Shown here piece by piece: positions 18,511 through 26,539 of a stretch of 30,936 nucleotides of DNA. Source of the DNA: Lachnospiraceae bacterium UBA2860 (GTDB lineage: Bacteria; Bacillota; Clostridia; Lachnospirales; Lachnospiraceae); the NCBI GenBank assembly GCA_002350625.1, contig DEFE01000024.1, forward strand, positions 1 to 30,936, read 5' to 3'. The notes under the pieces are model-generated. The model did not search any database, had not been told where the DNA came from, and saw only the letters and a list, made by a program, of their open reading frames with translations. Within the stretch, counting starts at the first letter, position 1. Each line of letters starts with the position of its first letter. Both the position numbers and the translations under genes were made by a program.

Positions 18511-19907
18511 TGCCTTCTACATTATTCAAAAGCAGAACAAAGCAAGCCAAAAACAATCCTTCCGGTGTGCGGCGCGTCTTTACGCTGAACATCGGAACGA
18601 TTGTTTTTGGCTTGCTTTTTATTTATATCCTGATCAGCATCCTGCTTTATGTCACGGCCACGCATGTGCGATCCTTCCAGGTCACCGCCGGGCCGCTGGC
18701 AAGAAACGCTGAATACACCGGCATCGCCGTCTACACGGAACACGTCGTCTCGGCCGATGCTTCCGGTTACGTCGACTACTATGCCGGGGACCACGCCAAG
18801 GTAAAGCGCGGCGGCGTCGTCTACGGAATCAGCCCCGTGAAGAACGAGGCCAGCCTCACACCTGTCTCTGATGCCGCGACGCTCAAGGCGATCCGGGAGG
18901 ATTGCGAGCAGTTTTCCCAGGTGTTTGCTCCTCAGAACTTCCATGATATCTATTCGCTGAAGTACATGACGGAAGGGGAGATTTTAAACACGCGTCTCGC
19001 GGAGCGCCATGCGGGCGGCATATCCTCCACGTCGCTTTCCTACGGCGACGCGACGATCTCCGTCGCCTCGCACGACGGCATCGTGTGTTACAGTACGGAC
19101 GGCTGTGAAAATCTCGATTATAAGTCCATTTCACCCTCCGCCTTCGATGAAAAGAATTATTCGATGACAGCGCTGAAGACGGACCGCCGCGTCGCCGCGG
19201 GTGATCCGCTCTACAGGCTCATAGAATCCGAAGACTGGTCCCTTCTGATCCCGCTCACCGCAAAACAGATCGTCAAGATGAACAATCTGTCAAACGTGCG
19301 CGTCAAATTTCTGAAGGACGGCGTCACGCAGAACGCCGATTTCACCATCCTTACGATGAGTGACGGCACTTACTACGGAAAGCTTGATTTTAATAGCGGC
19401 CTGATTCGTTATCTCGACAGCCGTTTCATCGATATCGAGCTCGTGACGAACAGTGAGGTCGGCCTCAAGATCCCCGTCTCCTCGATTGTCTCCAAGCAGT
19501 TCTTCACGATTCCGGAGGAGTACGCCACATACGGAGGCAACAAGAAGAACATCGGTTTCCTGAAGGCGACGGCAGACCGCGGAGGAAACGCCTCGACGAC
19601 ATTTGTGCAGCCCACCATCTACAACAAGGCGGACGGGCGCTACTACGTCGATGACTCCGTGTTCCGCGAGGGTGACATCGTCATACGCGACGGGTCGACC
19701 GACCGCTTCATCATCCGCGACCGCGCGGTGCTTGAAGGCGTCTACAGCATGAACAAGGGATTCGCCGTCTTCAGAAAGATCGTCATTCTCGATAAAAACG
19801 AAGATTACTGTATCGTCGAAAAGGGCACGCCCTACGGCATCGCCCAGTTTGACAACATCGTAGAAAATGCGTCTTCCGTTAAGGATTCGCAGATCACCGC
19901 ACAGTGA
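18510..19907 (+). CDS. HlyD-like single-pass membrane protein, orphan adaptor of unknown partner
   Basis: This 465-residue protein has a basic cytoplasmic N-terminus, one membrane helix at about 28-50 (IVFGLLFIYILISILLYV) and a large extracellular part. After the helix, EYTGIAVYTEHVVSADASGYVDYYAGDHAKVKRGGVVYGI looks like the first lipoyl/barrel-sandwich half of an HlyD-type membrane fusion protein. Beta-rich segments follow. No ABC or RND transporter lies beside it, so it may not be an efflux adaptor at all. It is coupled to the P-loop gene upstream and is followed nine bases later by yggS. A role linked to envelope growth or division is a guess from context only. Confidence 0.8.
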   Translation: MPSTLFKSRTKQAKNNPSGVRRVFTLNIGTIVFGLLFIYILISILLYVTATHVRSFQVTAGPLARNAEYTGIAVYTEHVVSADASGYVDYYAGDHAKVKRGGVVYGISPVKNEASLTPVSDAATLKAIREDCEQFSQVFAPQNFHDIYSLKYMTEGEILNTRLAERHAGGISSTSLSYGDATISVASHDGIVCYSTDGCENLDYKSISPSAFDEKNYSMTALKTDRRVAAGDPLYRLIESEDWSLLIPLTAKQIVKMNNLSNVRVKFLKDGVTQNADFTILTMSDGTYYGKLDFNSGLIRYLDSRFIDIELVTNSEVGLKIPVSSIVSKQFFTIPEEYATYGGNKKNIGFLKATADRGGNASTTFVQPTIYNKADGRYYVDDSVFREGDIVIRDGSTDRFIIRDRAVLEGVYSMNKGFAVFRKIVILDKNEDYCIVEKGTPYGIAQFDNIVENASSVKDSQITAQ

Positions 19908-19916
19908 GGAAAACTT

Positions 19917-20609
19917 ATGCTGATCGACTCGTACAATCTCGTAAAGACACGCGTACAGGAGGCTCTCAGGCGAAGCGGGAGAGAAGAAGACGTCCTGATC
20001 CTCGCTGTCAGTAAGACCAGGACAGTTGAGGAAATTCGCGAGCTCTATGACGCCGGCGTGAGAGACTTCGGAGAAAACTACGTCCAGGAGCTCATGGCGA
20101 AGCAGCCGCTTCTGCCATCCGATATCCGCTGGCATATGATCGGCCATCTGCAGCGCAACAAGGTCAAGTACATCGCACCTTTTATCTACATGATCCATTC
20201 GGTCGATACCGCCTCCCTGGCCGATACGATAGAAAAGGAAGCCGCGAAATGCGGGCGCGTCATCCCTGTCCTCATCGAAGTCAACGTGGCGGGAGAGGAG
20301 AGCAAATACGGCGTATCTCCCGAGGAGGTGCCTGCGCTTGCCGCGCAGATCGGCCGTCTTCAGCACGTTTCCATGAAAGGACTCATGACGAGCGCACCGC
20401 TTGCGGATGACCCCGAAGAGGTGCGGCCCGTCTTCAGGAAATTGCGCCAAATAGGTGTTGACATGAATTTGGAAAATGTTAATAATGTTAGAGTGGATGT
20501 GCTTAGTATGGGGATGTCCAACGATTTTGAGGTCGCTGTCGAAGAAGGAGCCGGCTGTGTGCGCATCGGTACCACGATATTCGGTCCGCGCGATTACAGC
20601 GGCAGATGA
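19917..20609 (+). CDS. yggS: YggS/YlmE-family PLP homeostasis protein
   Basis: This 230-residue TIM-barrel protein binds PLP without known enzymatic activity and is involved in vitamin B6 homeostasis. The PLP lysine is K33 in LAVSKTRTVEEI. FGENYVQEL, WHMIGHLQRNKVKYI and the C-terminal SMGMSNDFEVAVEEGAGCVRIGTTIFG block are strong family signatures. Start ATG 19917 follows TGAGGA. The gene lies upstream of sepF, as ylmE does in Bacillus. Codons around 20449-20500 are suddenly AT-rich compared with the rest, where a promoter candidate is found. Confidence 0.95.
   Translation: MLIDSYNLVKTRVQEALRRSGREEDVLILAVSKTRTVEEIRELYDAGVRDFGENYVQELMAKQPLLPSDIRWHMIGHLQRNKVKYIAPFIYMIHSVDTASLADTIEKEAAKCGRVIPVLIEVNVAGEESKYGVSPEEVPALAAQIGRLQHVSMKGLMTSAPLADDPEEVRPVFRKLRQIGVDMNLENVNNVRVDVLSMGMSNDFEVAVEEGAGCVRIGTTIFGPRDYSGR
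20458..20486 (+). promoter_or_regulatory. Candidate internal promoter within yggS, upstream of sepF
   Basis: TTGACA (20458-20463), a perfect -35, is followed after exactly 17 bases by AATAAT (20481-20486), five of six matches to the -10. It lies inside the yggS coding region in a local AT-rich island, about 160 bases before the sepF start. It would allow sepF to be transcribed on its own. The same residues (GVDMNLENVNNVRVD) could have been coded with GC-rich codons, as in the rest of the gene. Not experimentally supported. Confidence 0.55.
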
Positions 20610-20648
20610 CAGGACCTTTTTGTCTGTAAAGAATGGAGATGCATAGAC

Positions 20649-21365
20649 ATGAGCTTTATCGACCGTTTTCTGAATGCCATCAAGTTGAATGACGATTATG
20701 ACGACGATGATGATTTCCTTGACGATGAGGATGCATCAGACTTTGACGATGATGACGATTCGGACAGACAGGGCCGGAAAAAACGCTTTTTCAGCAGATT
20801 CGTTCCGGATGATGACGATGATCTGGATGATCTTGACGACTACGAGGAGCCGCCGAAGAAGCAGACGGCACGCAGCGCCTCTTCTTCGTCGCGCAGCGCC
20901 TCCTCTCAGGCCCGCAAGAGTGCGGAAAAGAAGCGGAGCGCGCAGAGCACTCCTGCAAGAAATGTCAGCTACGCCTCAAGAAGTTCCGGGCGCGAGGAGC
21001 GGAGCGCCTCCACTGCCGACACCAGGAAAAAACAGCCTAAAGTGACGCCCATCCGGAAGAAGAGCTCTCTTTCCAACATGGAAGTCAATGTCATCCGCCC
21101 TTCCTCCATGGAGGATACGCGCGATATCGCCGATACGCTCATAGAGAACTGCACCGTCGTGCTCAATCTCGAAGGGCTCGATGTGGATATAGCGCAGCGC
21201 GTCATTGATTTCACCTGCGGTGTCTGCTATTCCCTGAACGGGAACCTGCAGAAGGTGTCCAGTTATATCTTTATTCTGACGCCGGAGAACGTGGAGCTTT
21301 CCGGTGATTTCCAGAGTATCTTAAGCGGCGCGTTTGATATTGCACCGATGCGTTCGGGGTTTTAA
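20649..21365 (+). CDS. sepF: Cell division protein SepF
   Basis: A 238-residue FtsZ-associated division protein. MSFIDRFLNAIKLN at the N-terminus is the amphipathic membrane-binding helix. Residues about 15-66 are strongly acidic (many D), interrupted by the basic-aromatic patch RKKRFFSRF at 43-51. A Ser/Arg/Ala-rich linker of about 70-140 follows. The conserved SepF (DUF552) domain runs from about 144 (MEVNVIRPSSMEDTRDIADTLIENCTVVLNL) to 230. Start ATG 20649 is preceded by GGAGAT. A terminator follows 20 bases after the stop, so sepF ends its transcript. The order yggS-sepF matches ylmE-sepF of other Firmicutes. Confidence 0.96.
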   Translation: MSFIDRFLNAIKLNDDYDDDDDFLDDEDASDFDDDDDSDRQGRKKRFFSRFVPDDDDDLDDLDDYEEPPKKQTARSASSSSRSASSQARKSAEKKRSAQSTPARNVSYASRSSGREERSASTADTRKKQPKVTPIRKKSSLSNMEVNVIRPSSMEDTRDIADTLIENCTVVLNLEGLDVDIAQRVIDFTCGVCYSLNGNLQKVSSYIFILTPENVELSGDFQSILSGAFDIAPMRSGF

Positions 21366-21383
21366 GAGTTTCGTAAGATCATG

Positions 21384-21421
21384 AGGCATCAGCACCGCTG
21401 CTGGTGCCTGTTTTATTATTT
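21384..21421 (+). terminator. Rho-independent terminator after sepF
   Basis: An 11-bp stem (AGGCATCAGCA 21384-21394 with TGCTGGTGCCT 21399-21409, one G-U pair) closes a CCGC tetraloop and is followed by GTTTTATTATTT. It cleanly ends the yggS-sepF transcript before aroB. Confidence 0.9.
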
Positions 21422-21441
21422 GACAGACAAGAGGAATCATT

Positions 21442-22545
21442 GTGTCAGACAGTAAAGTTCTAAAAGATCAGGCGCACAGCGCTTTCAGTCCGCTCATCCG
21501 CGCATCCTATGGCGATCTGGGCAGCGAGATGAGAAAGGTGCTTCCCGAAGCCGGCCGCGTCATGATCGTCGGTGACGATCACACCGTGCCGCTCTACGCG
21601 GAGGAGGTTTCACAGGCGCTCTCCGCGGTCTGCAAAGAAGTACACGTATACATGCTGCCGTCCGGAGAGGCGCACAAACAGCTGCGCACGGTGGAGAGGC
21701 TCCTCGTCGCGCTTGAGGAGATGCATTTCGACAGACACGACGTTGTCGCCGCACTTGGCGGAGGCGTCGTCGGCGATCTGGCGGGCTTCGCCGCTGCCAT
21801 CTATCTGAGAGGCATTTCCGTGATACAGATTCCGACGACACTGCTCGCACAGGTGGACTCGAGTATCGGCGGAAAGACCGGCGTGGATCTTGACGGCTAT
21901 AAGAATATGGTCGGCGCCTTTCATCTGCCGGCGCTGATCTACACGAATCCGTCCGTGCTCTCAACACTCGACGCGCGTCAGTTTGCGGCCGGCATGGGAG
22001 AGGTGATCAAAACCGCGCTCCTTAAAGACAGCGCGCTCTTTCACGCGCTGAGAGCTTCGGGAGAGGCCGTCATGCGCCGGGAGAGCGGCGCGCTCTTACA
22101 GATTGTATCCGCCTGCGCCGAAATCAAAGCCGGCATCGTGGCGCGCGATCCGAAAGAGAGAGGAGAGCGAGCGCTGCTCAATCTCGGCCACACGATCGGG
22201 CACGCCATCGAAAAATATATGTCCTTTTCGCTGCTCCACGGCGAATGCGTCTCGATCGGCCTTATTGCGGCAGCTCAGATGAGCGCGGCAAGAGGACTTC
22301 TTGCTGCGGACGATGTCCGCCTGATCAGGGACACCTGCCTGTTCTACGGGCTTCCGGTGTCTGTGGCCGGGGCGGATGCGGAAAGGATCTTCGACATCAC
22401 AAAATCGGACAAGAAGATGAAGGGCGGGCAGATCCGTTTTGTCCTCCTGAAATCCATCGGAGAGGCTTTCTACACTGATGACGTCACGGATGAGGAGCTC
22501 CGTTTCGGGATCCGGTCCGTGCTAGAAGACGGGGGCATAAAATGA
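21442..22545 (+). CDS. aroB: 3-dehydroquinate synthase
   Basis: This 367-residue NAD- and metal-dependent enzyme turns DAHP into 3-dehydroquinate, the second step of the shikimate pathway. Family signatures are GGGVVGDLAGFAA (NAD binding), IPTTLLAQVDSSIGGKTGVDL and the metal ligands in GMGEVIKTALL, LNLGHTIGHAIE and LHGECVSIGL. The start is GTG 21442 behind AGAGGA (21430-21435); no in-frame ATG is closer. It follows a strong terminator and no good promoter is visible in the short gap, although TTGACA occurs at 21420. Its stop overlaps lspA as ATGA. Confidence 0.96.
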   Translation: MSDSKVLKDQAHSAFSPLIRASYGDLGSEMRKVLPEAGRVMIVGDDHTVPLYAEEVSQALSAVCKEVHVYMLPSGEAHKQLRTVERLLVALEEMHFDRHDVVAALGGGVVGDLAGFAAAIYLRGISVIQIPTTLLAQVDSSIGGKTGVDLDGYKNMVGAFHLPALIYTNPSVLSTLDARQFAAGMGEVIKTALLKDSALFHALRASGEAVMRRESGALLQIVSACAEIKAGIVARDPKERGERALLNLGHTIGHAIEKYMSFSLLHGECVSIGLIAAAQMSAARGLLAADDVRLIRDTCLFYGLPVSVAGADAERIFDITKSDKKMKGGQIRFVLLKSIGEAFYTDDVTDEELRFGIRSVLEDGGIK

Positions 22546-23039
22546 AGCGCGTCCCCGGATTGATTGCAGCCGCACTCCTCGTCGTCATTGACCAGCTGAC
22601 CAAGTTCTTCGCCGCCAGGCATTTAAGCGGCGGGCCGTGCGTCCTCATTCCCGGCGTGCTCGAGCTGCGCTACGTTGAAAACCACGGGGCAGCTTTCGGC
22701 ATCCTTCCGGGAAAGCAGTGGTTCTTTATCCTGCTGACGGTCGTCATGCTCATCGCATTTCTGGTCATCTACCTGCGCCAGAATGAGGAAAGCCGGCCTC
22801 TGCCTCTTAATCTCGCGCTGATCGGCCTGATCGGCGGCGCCGCCGGCAATCTGATCGACAGGGTTTATTTTCACTTTGTGCGGGACTTCATCTATTTCCG
22901 GCTGATCGACTTTCCGGTATTCAATGTGGCCGATATCTGCGTCACCGTTTCTGCGGTCATCTTCATCATCTACGTGCTCTTCTTTGGAGACGATGAGAAG
23001 GCAGAAGACCGGCAGGGGAAAGGCAAAAGCCATGAGTGA
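22542..23039 (+). CDS. lspA: Lipoprotein signal peptidase (signal peptidase II)
   Basis: A 165-residue membrane aspartyl protease with four hydrophobic helices that removes the signal peptide of prolipoproteins after lipid attachment. The catalytic pair is D106 in NLIDRVYFHFVRD and D131 in FNVADICV. VIDQLTK and VENHGAAFGIL are further conserved blocks. The length is typical. It overlaps aroB by four bases and overlaps the following pseudouridine synthase gene by eight, a common lspA-rluD linkage in Firmicutes. Confidence 0.96.
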   Translation: MKRVPGLIAAALLVVIDQLTKFFAARHLSGGPCVLIPGVLELRYVENHGAAFGILPGKQWFFILLTVVMLIAFLVIYLRQNEESRPLPLNLALIGLIGGAAGNLIDRVYFHFVRDFIYFRLIDFPVFNVADICVTVSAVIFIIYVLFFGDDEKAEDRQGKGKSHE

Positions 23040-23967
23040 GATAAAATCCGTGACATTTTCTCCGGACACGGACGGCCTCCGCGTCGACAGCGCGCTGGCG
23101 CTCCTTCTGCCCGAGTACTCGCGCACTTATATTCGCGAGTTGATAGACGGCGGCCGCGTCACCATTTCCGATAAAGTCGTCAAGGCCAGCCGGAAAGCAG
23201 CCGCAGGAGAAACAGCCTGCCTGTCGGTTCCGGAGCCGAAGAGCGTGGATATTCTCCCGGAGAAAATGGATCTGTCCATTCTCTACGAGGACGACGATCT
23301 TCTGATTGTCGACAAGCCGAAGGGACTCACCGTCCATCCGGCGCCGGGCCATGAGAGCGGGACACTGGTCAACGGCATCCTGGCGCACTGCGGCAGTTCC
23401 CTCTCGGGGATCAACGGTGTTTTAAGGCCCGGGATTGTACATCGCATCGACAAGGATACGAGCGGGGCGCTCATCATCTGCAAGAATGATGTCGCGCACA
23501 GGCACATCGCCGAGCAGCTGAAGGAACACTCTATTACGCGCCGCTATCGCGGCATCGTGATCGGGAACGTGCCGAAGGACGACGGCACGATCGAGGGAAA
23601 CATCGGACGAAATCCGTACGACCGAAAAAAAATGTCGATCGTGCGGGAGGGCGGAAAGCCGGCCGTCACGCACTATCATGTGCTCGAGCGTTTTCCCGGC
23701 TATACTTACTGTGAGTTTTCCCTGGAGACAGGGCGCACGCATCAGATCCGCGTGCACATGGCGTCGATCGGCCATCCGCTCGTCGGGGATGCGGTCTACG
23801 GGCCGGCCCGCTCGGCCTTCCGCATCGAAGGGCAGGCGCTGCACGCGATGACGATCGGATTTATACATCCGACAACAAATGCCTATATGTCTTTTACGGC
23901 CCCGCTGCCGGCGTACTTTACGGAACTGCTTGATAAGCTCGATAAGAAGACGAGAGGTTTGAAATGA
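23032..23967 (+). CDS. rluD: RluA-family 23S rRNA pseudouridine synthase (RluD-like)
   Basis: I take ATG 23032, with AGGGGAAAGG ahead and an eight-base overlap with lspA, over a frame extended to 22924 whose extra residues are lspA sequence in another frame. The product has 311 residues. An N-terminal S4 RNA-binding domain (residues about 15-70) is followed by the catalytic domain with D140 in HRIDKDTSGALII. GRTHQIRVHMASIGHPLVGD is the other family signature. It isomerises uridine in rRNA; the exact sites cannot be read from sequence, so rluD is by similarity. Stop and next start overlap as ATGA. Confidence 0.93.
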   Translation: MSEIKSVTFSPDTDGLRVDSALALLLPEYSRTYIRELIDGGRVTISDKVVKASRKAAAGETACLSVPEPKSVDILPEKMDLSILYEDDDLLIVDKPKGLTVHPAPGHESGTLVNGILAHCGSSLSGINGVLRPGIVHRIDKDTSGALIICKNDVAHRHIAEQLKEHSITRRYRGIVIGNVPKDDGTIEGNIGRNPYDRKKMSIVREGGKPAVTHYHVLERFPGYTYCEFSLETGRTHQIRVHMASIGHPLVGDAVYGPARSAFRIEGQALHAMTIGFIHPTTNAYMSFTAPLPAYFTELLDKLDKKTRGLK

Positions 23968-25433
23968 GCTGGAAACCAGATAAAAATATGAGGACCATCG
24001 CAGTGACGGCCTTTCTGGTCATCGCTGCCAGTATGCTGTTCTACTTTTTCCTCTTTCGGACCACGACGCTCGGGTTCGGCCTGTCGAAGGTGTTCTCCGT
24101 TCTGAACCCCATTATCTACGGTTTTGTCATCGCCTACATCCTGAACCCGCAGATGATCGTCTATGAAAAAATCGTCTGCAGGATCCTGCTCCGCCTCCAC
24201 AAGCATCCCGGGCGGAGGGGGAAGAGAGCGATTCGCATATTCACAGCATTTTTTGCGCTCTTTGTCATGCTGTTCATCCTGTATCTGATCATCTCAAGCA
24301 TCATTCCGGAGCTCATTCACAGCATCCGGAACATCGTGCTGAACTACCAGACCTATGCAGACAACGTGAACCGCTTCATCAACGATACCTTTCACAATCC
24401 GGAGCTCGACGAGCAGACGGCGGCATTTCTCGGAAATGCCGTCAGCTCCGTGGAAGATTGGTTTTCGTCGGAAATGGTGCCTCAGATCAACTCTCTGGCC
24501 ACCTATCTCACGAGCAGCGTCGTGGACTTCATGACCTTCATGAAGAATATCCTTCTCGGCATCATCATCTCTCTATATATCCTCATCGCCAAAGAGGGGA
24601 TGCTTGCCAGGTTCCGCCGCTTTGTCTATGCGATTCTTCCCGTGGAGAAGGCTAACCGCCTGCTGCACACGCTGCGTTTTGCGGATGAGAAATTCGGCGG
24701 CTTCCTGATCGGTAAAATCATCGATTCCCTGATCATAGGCCTCATCTGTTATCTGGCCTGCCTGATCATGAGAATGCCGTATACGATCCTCATCGCCGTC
24801 GTGGTCGGCGTGACCAATATCATTCCGTTCTTCGGGCCTTTCATCGGAGCCATCCCGTGTACGGTTCTGATCTTCGTGGTCAGTCCCATTAAATCGCTGA
24901 TCTTTATCATTTTTATCCTCTGCCTGCAGCAGTTTGACGGCAACTTCCTCGGGCCCAAGATTCTTGGTACCTCGGTCGGCGTCTCCAGCTATATGGTGAT
25001 TCTTTCCATTCTGATCGGCGGCGGCTTCTTCGGGGTTCCCGGCATGGTGGTCGGCGTGCCGCTCTGCGCCGTCATCATGGCGCTTGCACAGACAGGCATC
25101 CTCCGTAGGACGAAAAAGAAGAACCTTCCCGGCGATCTCGAGTCCTATCACTATGTCCAGCAGATCAATCCCATAAGCGGGAGATTCGAGGAGGAATCCG
25201 ACGCCGAATTCGGCAACGGCCTCTATGTGAGAATCCGCAGACGAAGCGAGGATCTGAAGCAATTTGAGATGCCGATCGAAGGCCGGACCTGGGACCGCAC
25301 TTACGAGCAGATCGAAGAAGAGGACAGAGTGATCCGCGGCACTTCTTCCGGAGAGCCGGCGGAATCTGCCTATTTTGAAGAAGAAAATGCCGCCGGATCC
25401 GGCGACACAGATAAGCAGAATTTTGAAGATTGA
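23964..25433 (+). CDS. AI-2E family transporter (YtvI/PerM-like permease)
   Basis: This 489-residue polytopic membrane protein has two N-terminal helices, a soluble segment of roughly residues 115-190, and a cluster of C-terminal helices. GVTNIIPFFGPFIGAIPC and QQFDGNFLGPKILG are diagnostic of the AI-2E exporter family (Pfam PF01594). The last roughly 90 residues are hydrophilic and rich in E, forming a cytoplasmic tail. The substrate is not predictable; members export AI-2, act in sodium/pH homeostasis or are unknown. It is the last + strand gene before the convergent recombinase and overlaps the rluD-like stop by four bases. Confidence 0.93.
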   Translation: MSWKPDKNMRTIAVTAFLVIAASMLFYFFLFRTTTLGFGLSKVFSVLNPIIYGFVIAYILNPQMIVYEKIVCRILLRLHKHPGRRGKRAIRIFTAFFALFVMLFILYLIISSIIPELIHSIRNIVLNYQTYADNVNRFINDTFHNPELDEQTAAFLGNAVSSVEDWFSSEMVPQINSLATYLTSSVVDFMTFMKNILLGIIISLYILIAKEGMLARFRRFVYAILPVEKANRLLHTLRFADEKFGGFLIGKIIDSLIIGLICYLACLIMRMPYTILIAVVVGVTNIIPFFGPFIGAIPCTVLIFVVSPIKSLIFIIFILCLQQFDGNFLGPKILGTSVGVSSYMVILSILIGGGFFGVPGMVVGVPLCAVIMALAQTGILRRTKKKNLPGDLESYHYVQQINPISGRFEEESDAEFGNGLYVRIRRRSEDLKQFEMPIEGRTWDRTYEQIEEEDRVIRGTSSGEPAESAYFEEENAAGSGDTDKQNFED

Positions 25434-25462
25434 TTTGTTTTATCGCGATTTTCTAAAAATGT

Positions 25463-26536
25463 CTAATCGCGCCGCAGATGCACAGCAGATGCGGCGCTTC
25501 TTCTTCTGTCATCATCCATCGCCGCATAGTGACGGCGCGTCGTATCCACATTCTTGTGTCCGAGCACGTCGGCAACAAGATAGATGTCTCCGGTCTCCCT
25601 GTAGAGGGCCGTGCCATAGGTGCTGCGCAGCTTGTGCGGGGTGATCTTCTTTGTCGTCGTCACCGAAGAGGCGTACTTCTCCACCAGGTTTTCGACGGAG
25701 CGCACATTCATGCGCTTTCGCTGCACGGAATAGAAGAGTGCGTGCTCATGGCCGGCGGCCGGCTCAATCCCCGCGCGCACATCCAGATAGCGGCGAAGCG
25801 CCGTCTCCACTTCCTGTCCGAAGTAGACATAGGCTTCATTTCCGCCTTTCCGCACAATCTTGAGACGATTCTCGCGAAAATCCACGTCTTCAATATCAAG
25901 TCCCACGCATTCGGAGACACGGATGCCCGTGCCGAGAAGAAGCGTGATGAGCGCGAGGTCACGTTCCTTTGTCTTCTGATAGTAGGCGGCGGCCTGGCCC
26001 GTCAGGCTTTCCCCGCAGTTTTCTATGTAGTCAAGAAGCGCCGCCACTTCGCCGGCATCAAGACGAACGATCGTCTTCTCGTGGATCTTCGGCATATCGA
26101 TGAGCACCGTCGGGTTTGCGGTAATCATCTCGTGACGGTAGTAGAACGCGTAGAAGCTCCTCAGAGACGACATTTTCCTCTTCAGGCCTCTTTCCCCGTT
26201 GGTCTGTATTTCCTCGCGTCCTGAGGCATTCTCGCGGGCGCTGTACAGCTTCAGATACTCCATGTACTCGACAAGATCCTGGGCAGTCACATTTTCGAGG
26301 TCGGAGAGCTTAAATTCGGTGAGATCTCTGCTTCGATAGAGCGGATTGCTTTCTTTCAGAAACTGCAAAAACACGCGCACATCATAGGCGTAGGAAATAC
26401 GCGTGCGCGTGCTTGTCGTCGGCTCAACGGCCCTGAAATATTCTTTGGCAAAAGGCGGGAGAGTAGCGAGGATCTCTCTGAGACGAAGAATATTATTTCT
26501 GTCGCTCTGTTCGTGATAGGTCACTCTGGCGCTCAT
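25463..26536 (-). CDS. Tyrosine-type site-specific recombinase (XerC/D-like)
   Basis: This 357-residue protein has an N-terminal SAM-like core-binding domain (about 25-145, TRISYAYDVRVFLQFL) and a C-terminal catalytic domain. All catalytic residues are present: R206 (GTGIRVSE), K230 (VRKGGNE), H301 and R304 (TPHKLRSTYG), H327 (LGHKNV) and the nucleophile Y337 (TTRRHYA). It should cut and rejoin DNA by a 3'-phosphotyrosine intermediate. Whether it works in chromosome dimer resolution or on a mobile element is unclear. The best SD, GGAGG (26551-26555), lies 14 bases before ATG 26536, which is rather far. It follows the SGNH gene by three bases in the same frame. Confidence 0.93.
   Translation of the reverse strand: MSARVTYHEQSDRNNILRLREILATLPPFAKEYFRAVEPTTSTRTRISYAYDVRVFLQFLKESNPLYRSRDLTEFKLSDLENVTAQDLVEYMEYLKLYSARENASGREEIQTNGERGLKRKMSSLRSFYAFYYRHEMITANPTVLIDMPKIHEKTIVRLDAGEVAALLDYIENCGESLTGQAAAYYQKTKERDLALITLLLGTGIRVSECVGLDIEDVDFRENRLKIVRKGGNEAYVYFGQEVETALRRYLDVRAGIEPAAGHEHALFYSVQRKRMNVRSVENLVEKYASSVTTTKKITPHKLRSTYGTALYRETGDIYLVADVLGHKNVDTTRRHYAAMDDDRRRSAASAVHLRRD
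25469..25507 (+). terminator. Possible weak terminator after the AI-2E gene, inside the recombinase 3' end
   Basis: GCGCCGCA (25469-25476) pairs with TGCGGCGC (25490-25497) around a 13-base loop. It is followed by TTCTTCTTCT, a U-tract broken by C. It lies in the last codons of the convergent recombinase, so the sequence is shared with coding use (AVHLRRD). It could end the aroB-to-permease transcript, but the broken U-tract makes this uncertain. Confidence 0.4.
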
Positions 26537-26539
26537 ATC

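Noticed and set aside
21420..21448. TTGACA directly after the sepF terminator as a promoter for aroB
   Set aside because: No -10 lies at 16-18 bases; the position would overlap the GTG start codon of aroB.
25478..26224. + strand frame of 248 codons opposite the recombinase
   Set aside because: The - strand frame has all catalytic residues of a tyrosine recombinase; the + strand product has no recognisable motif.
25463..26536. Integrase of a prophage or integrative element
   Set aside because: No phage, conjugation, excisionase or tRNA attachment site is seen nearby; the gene alone does not show a mobile element.
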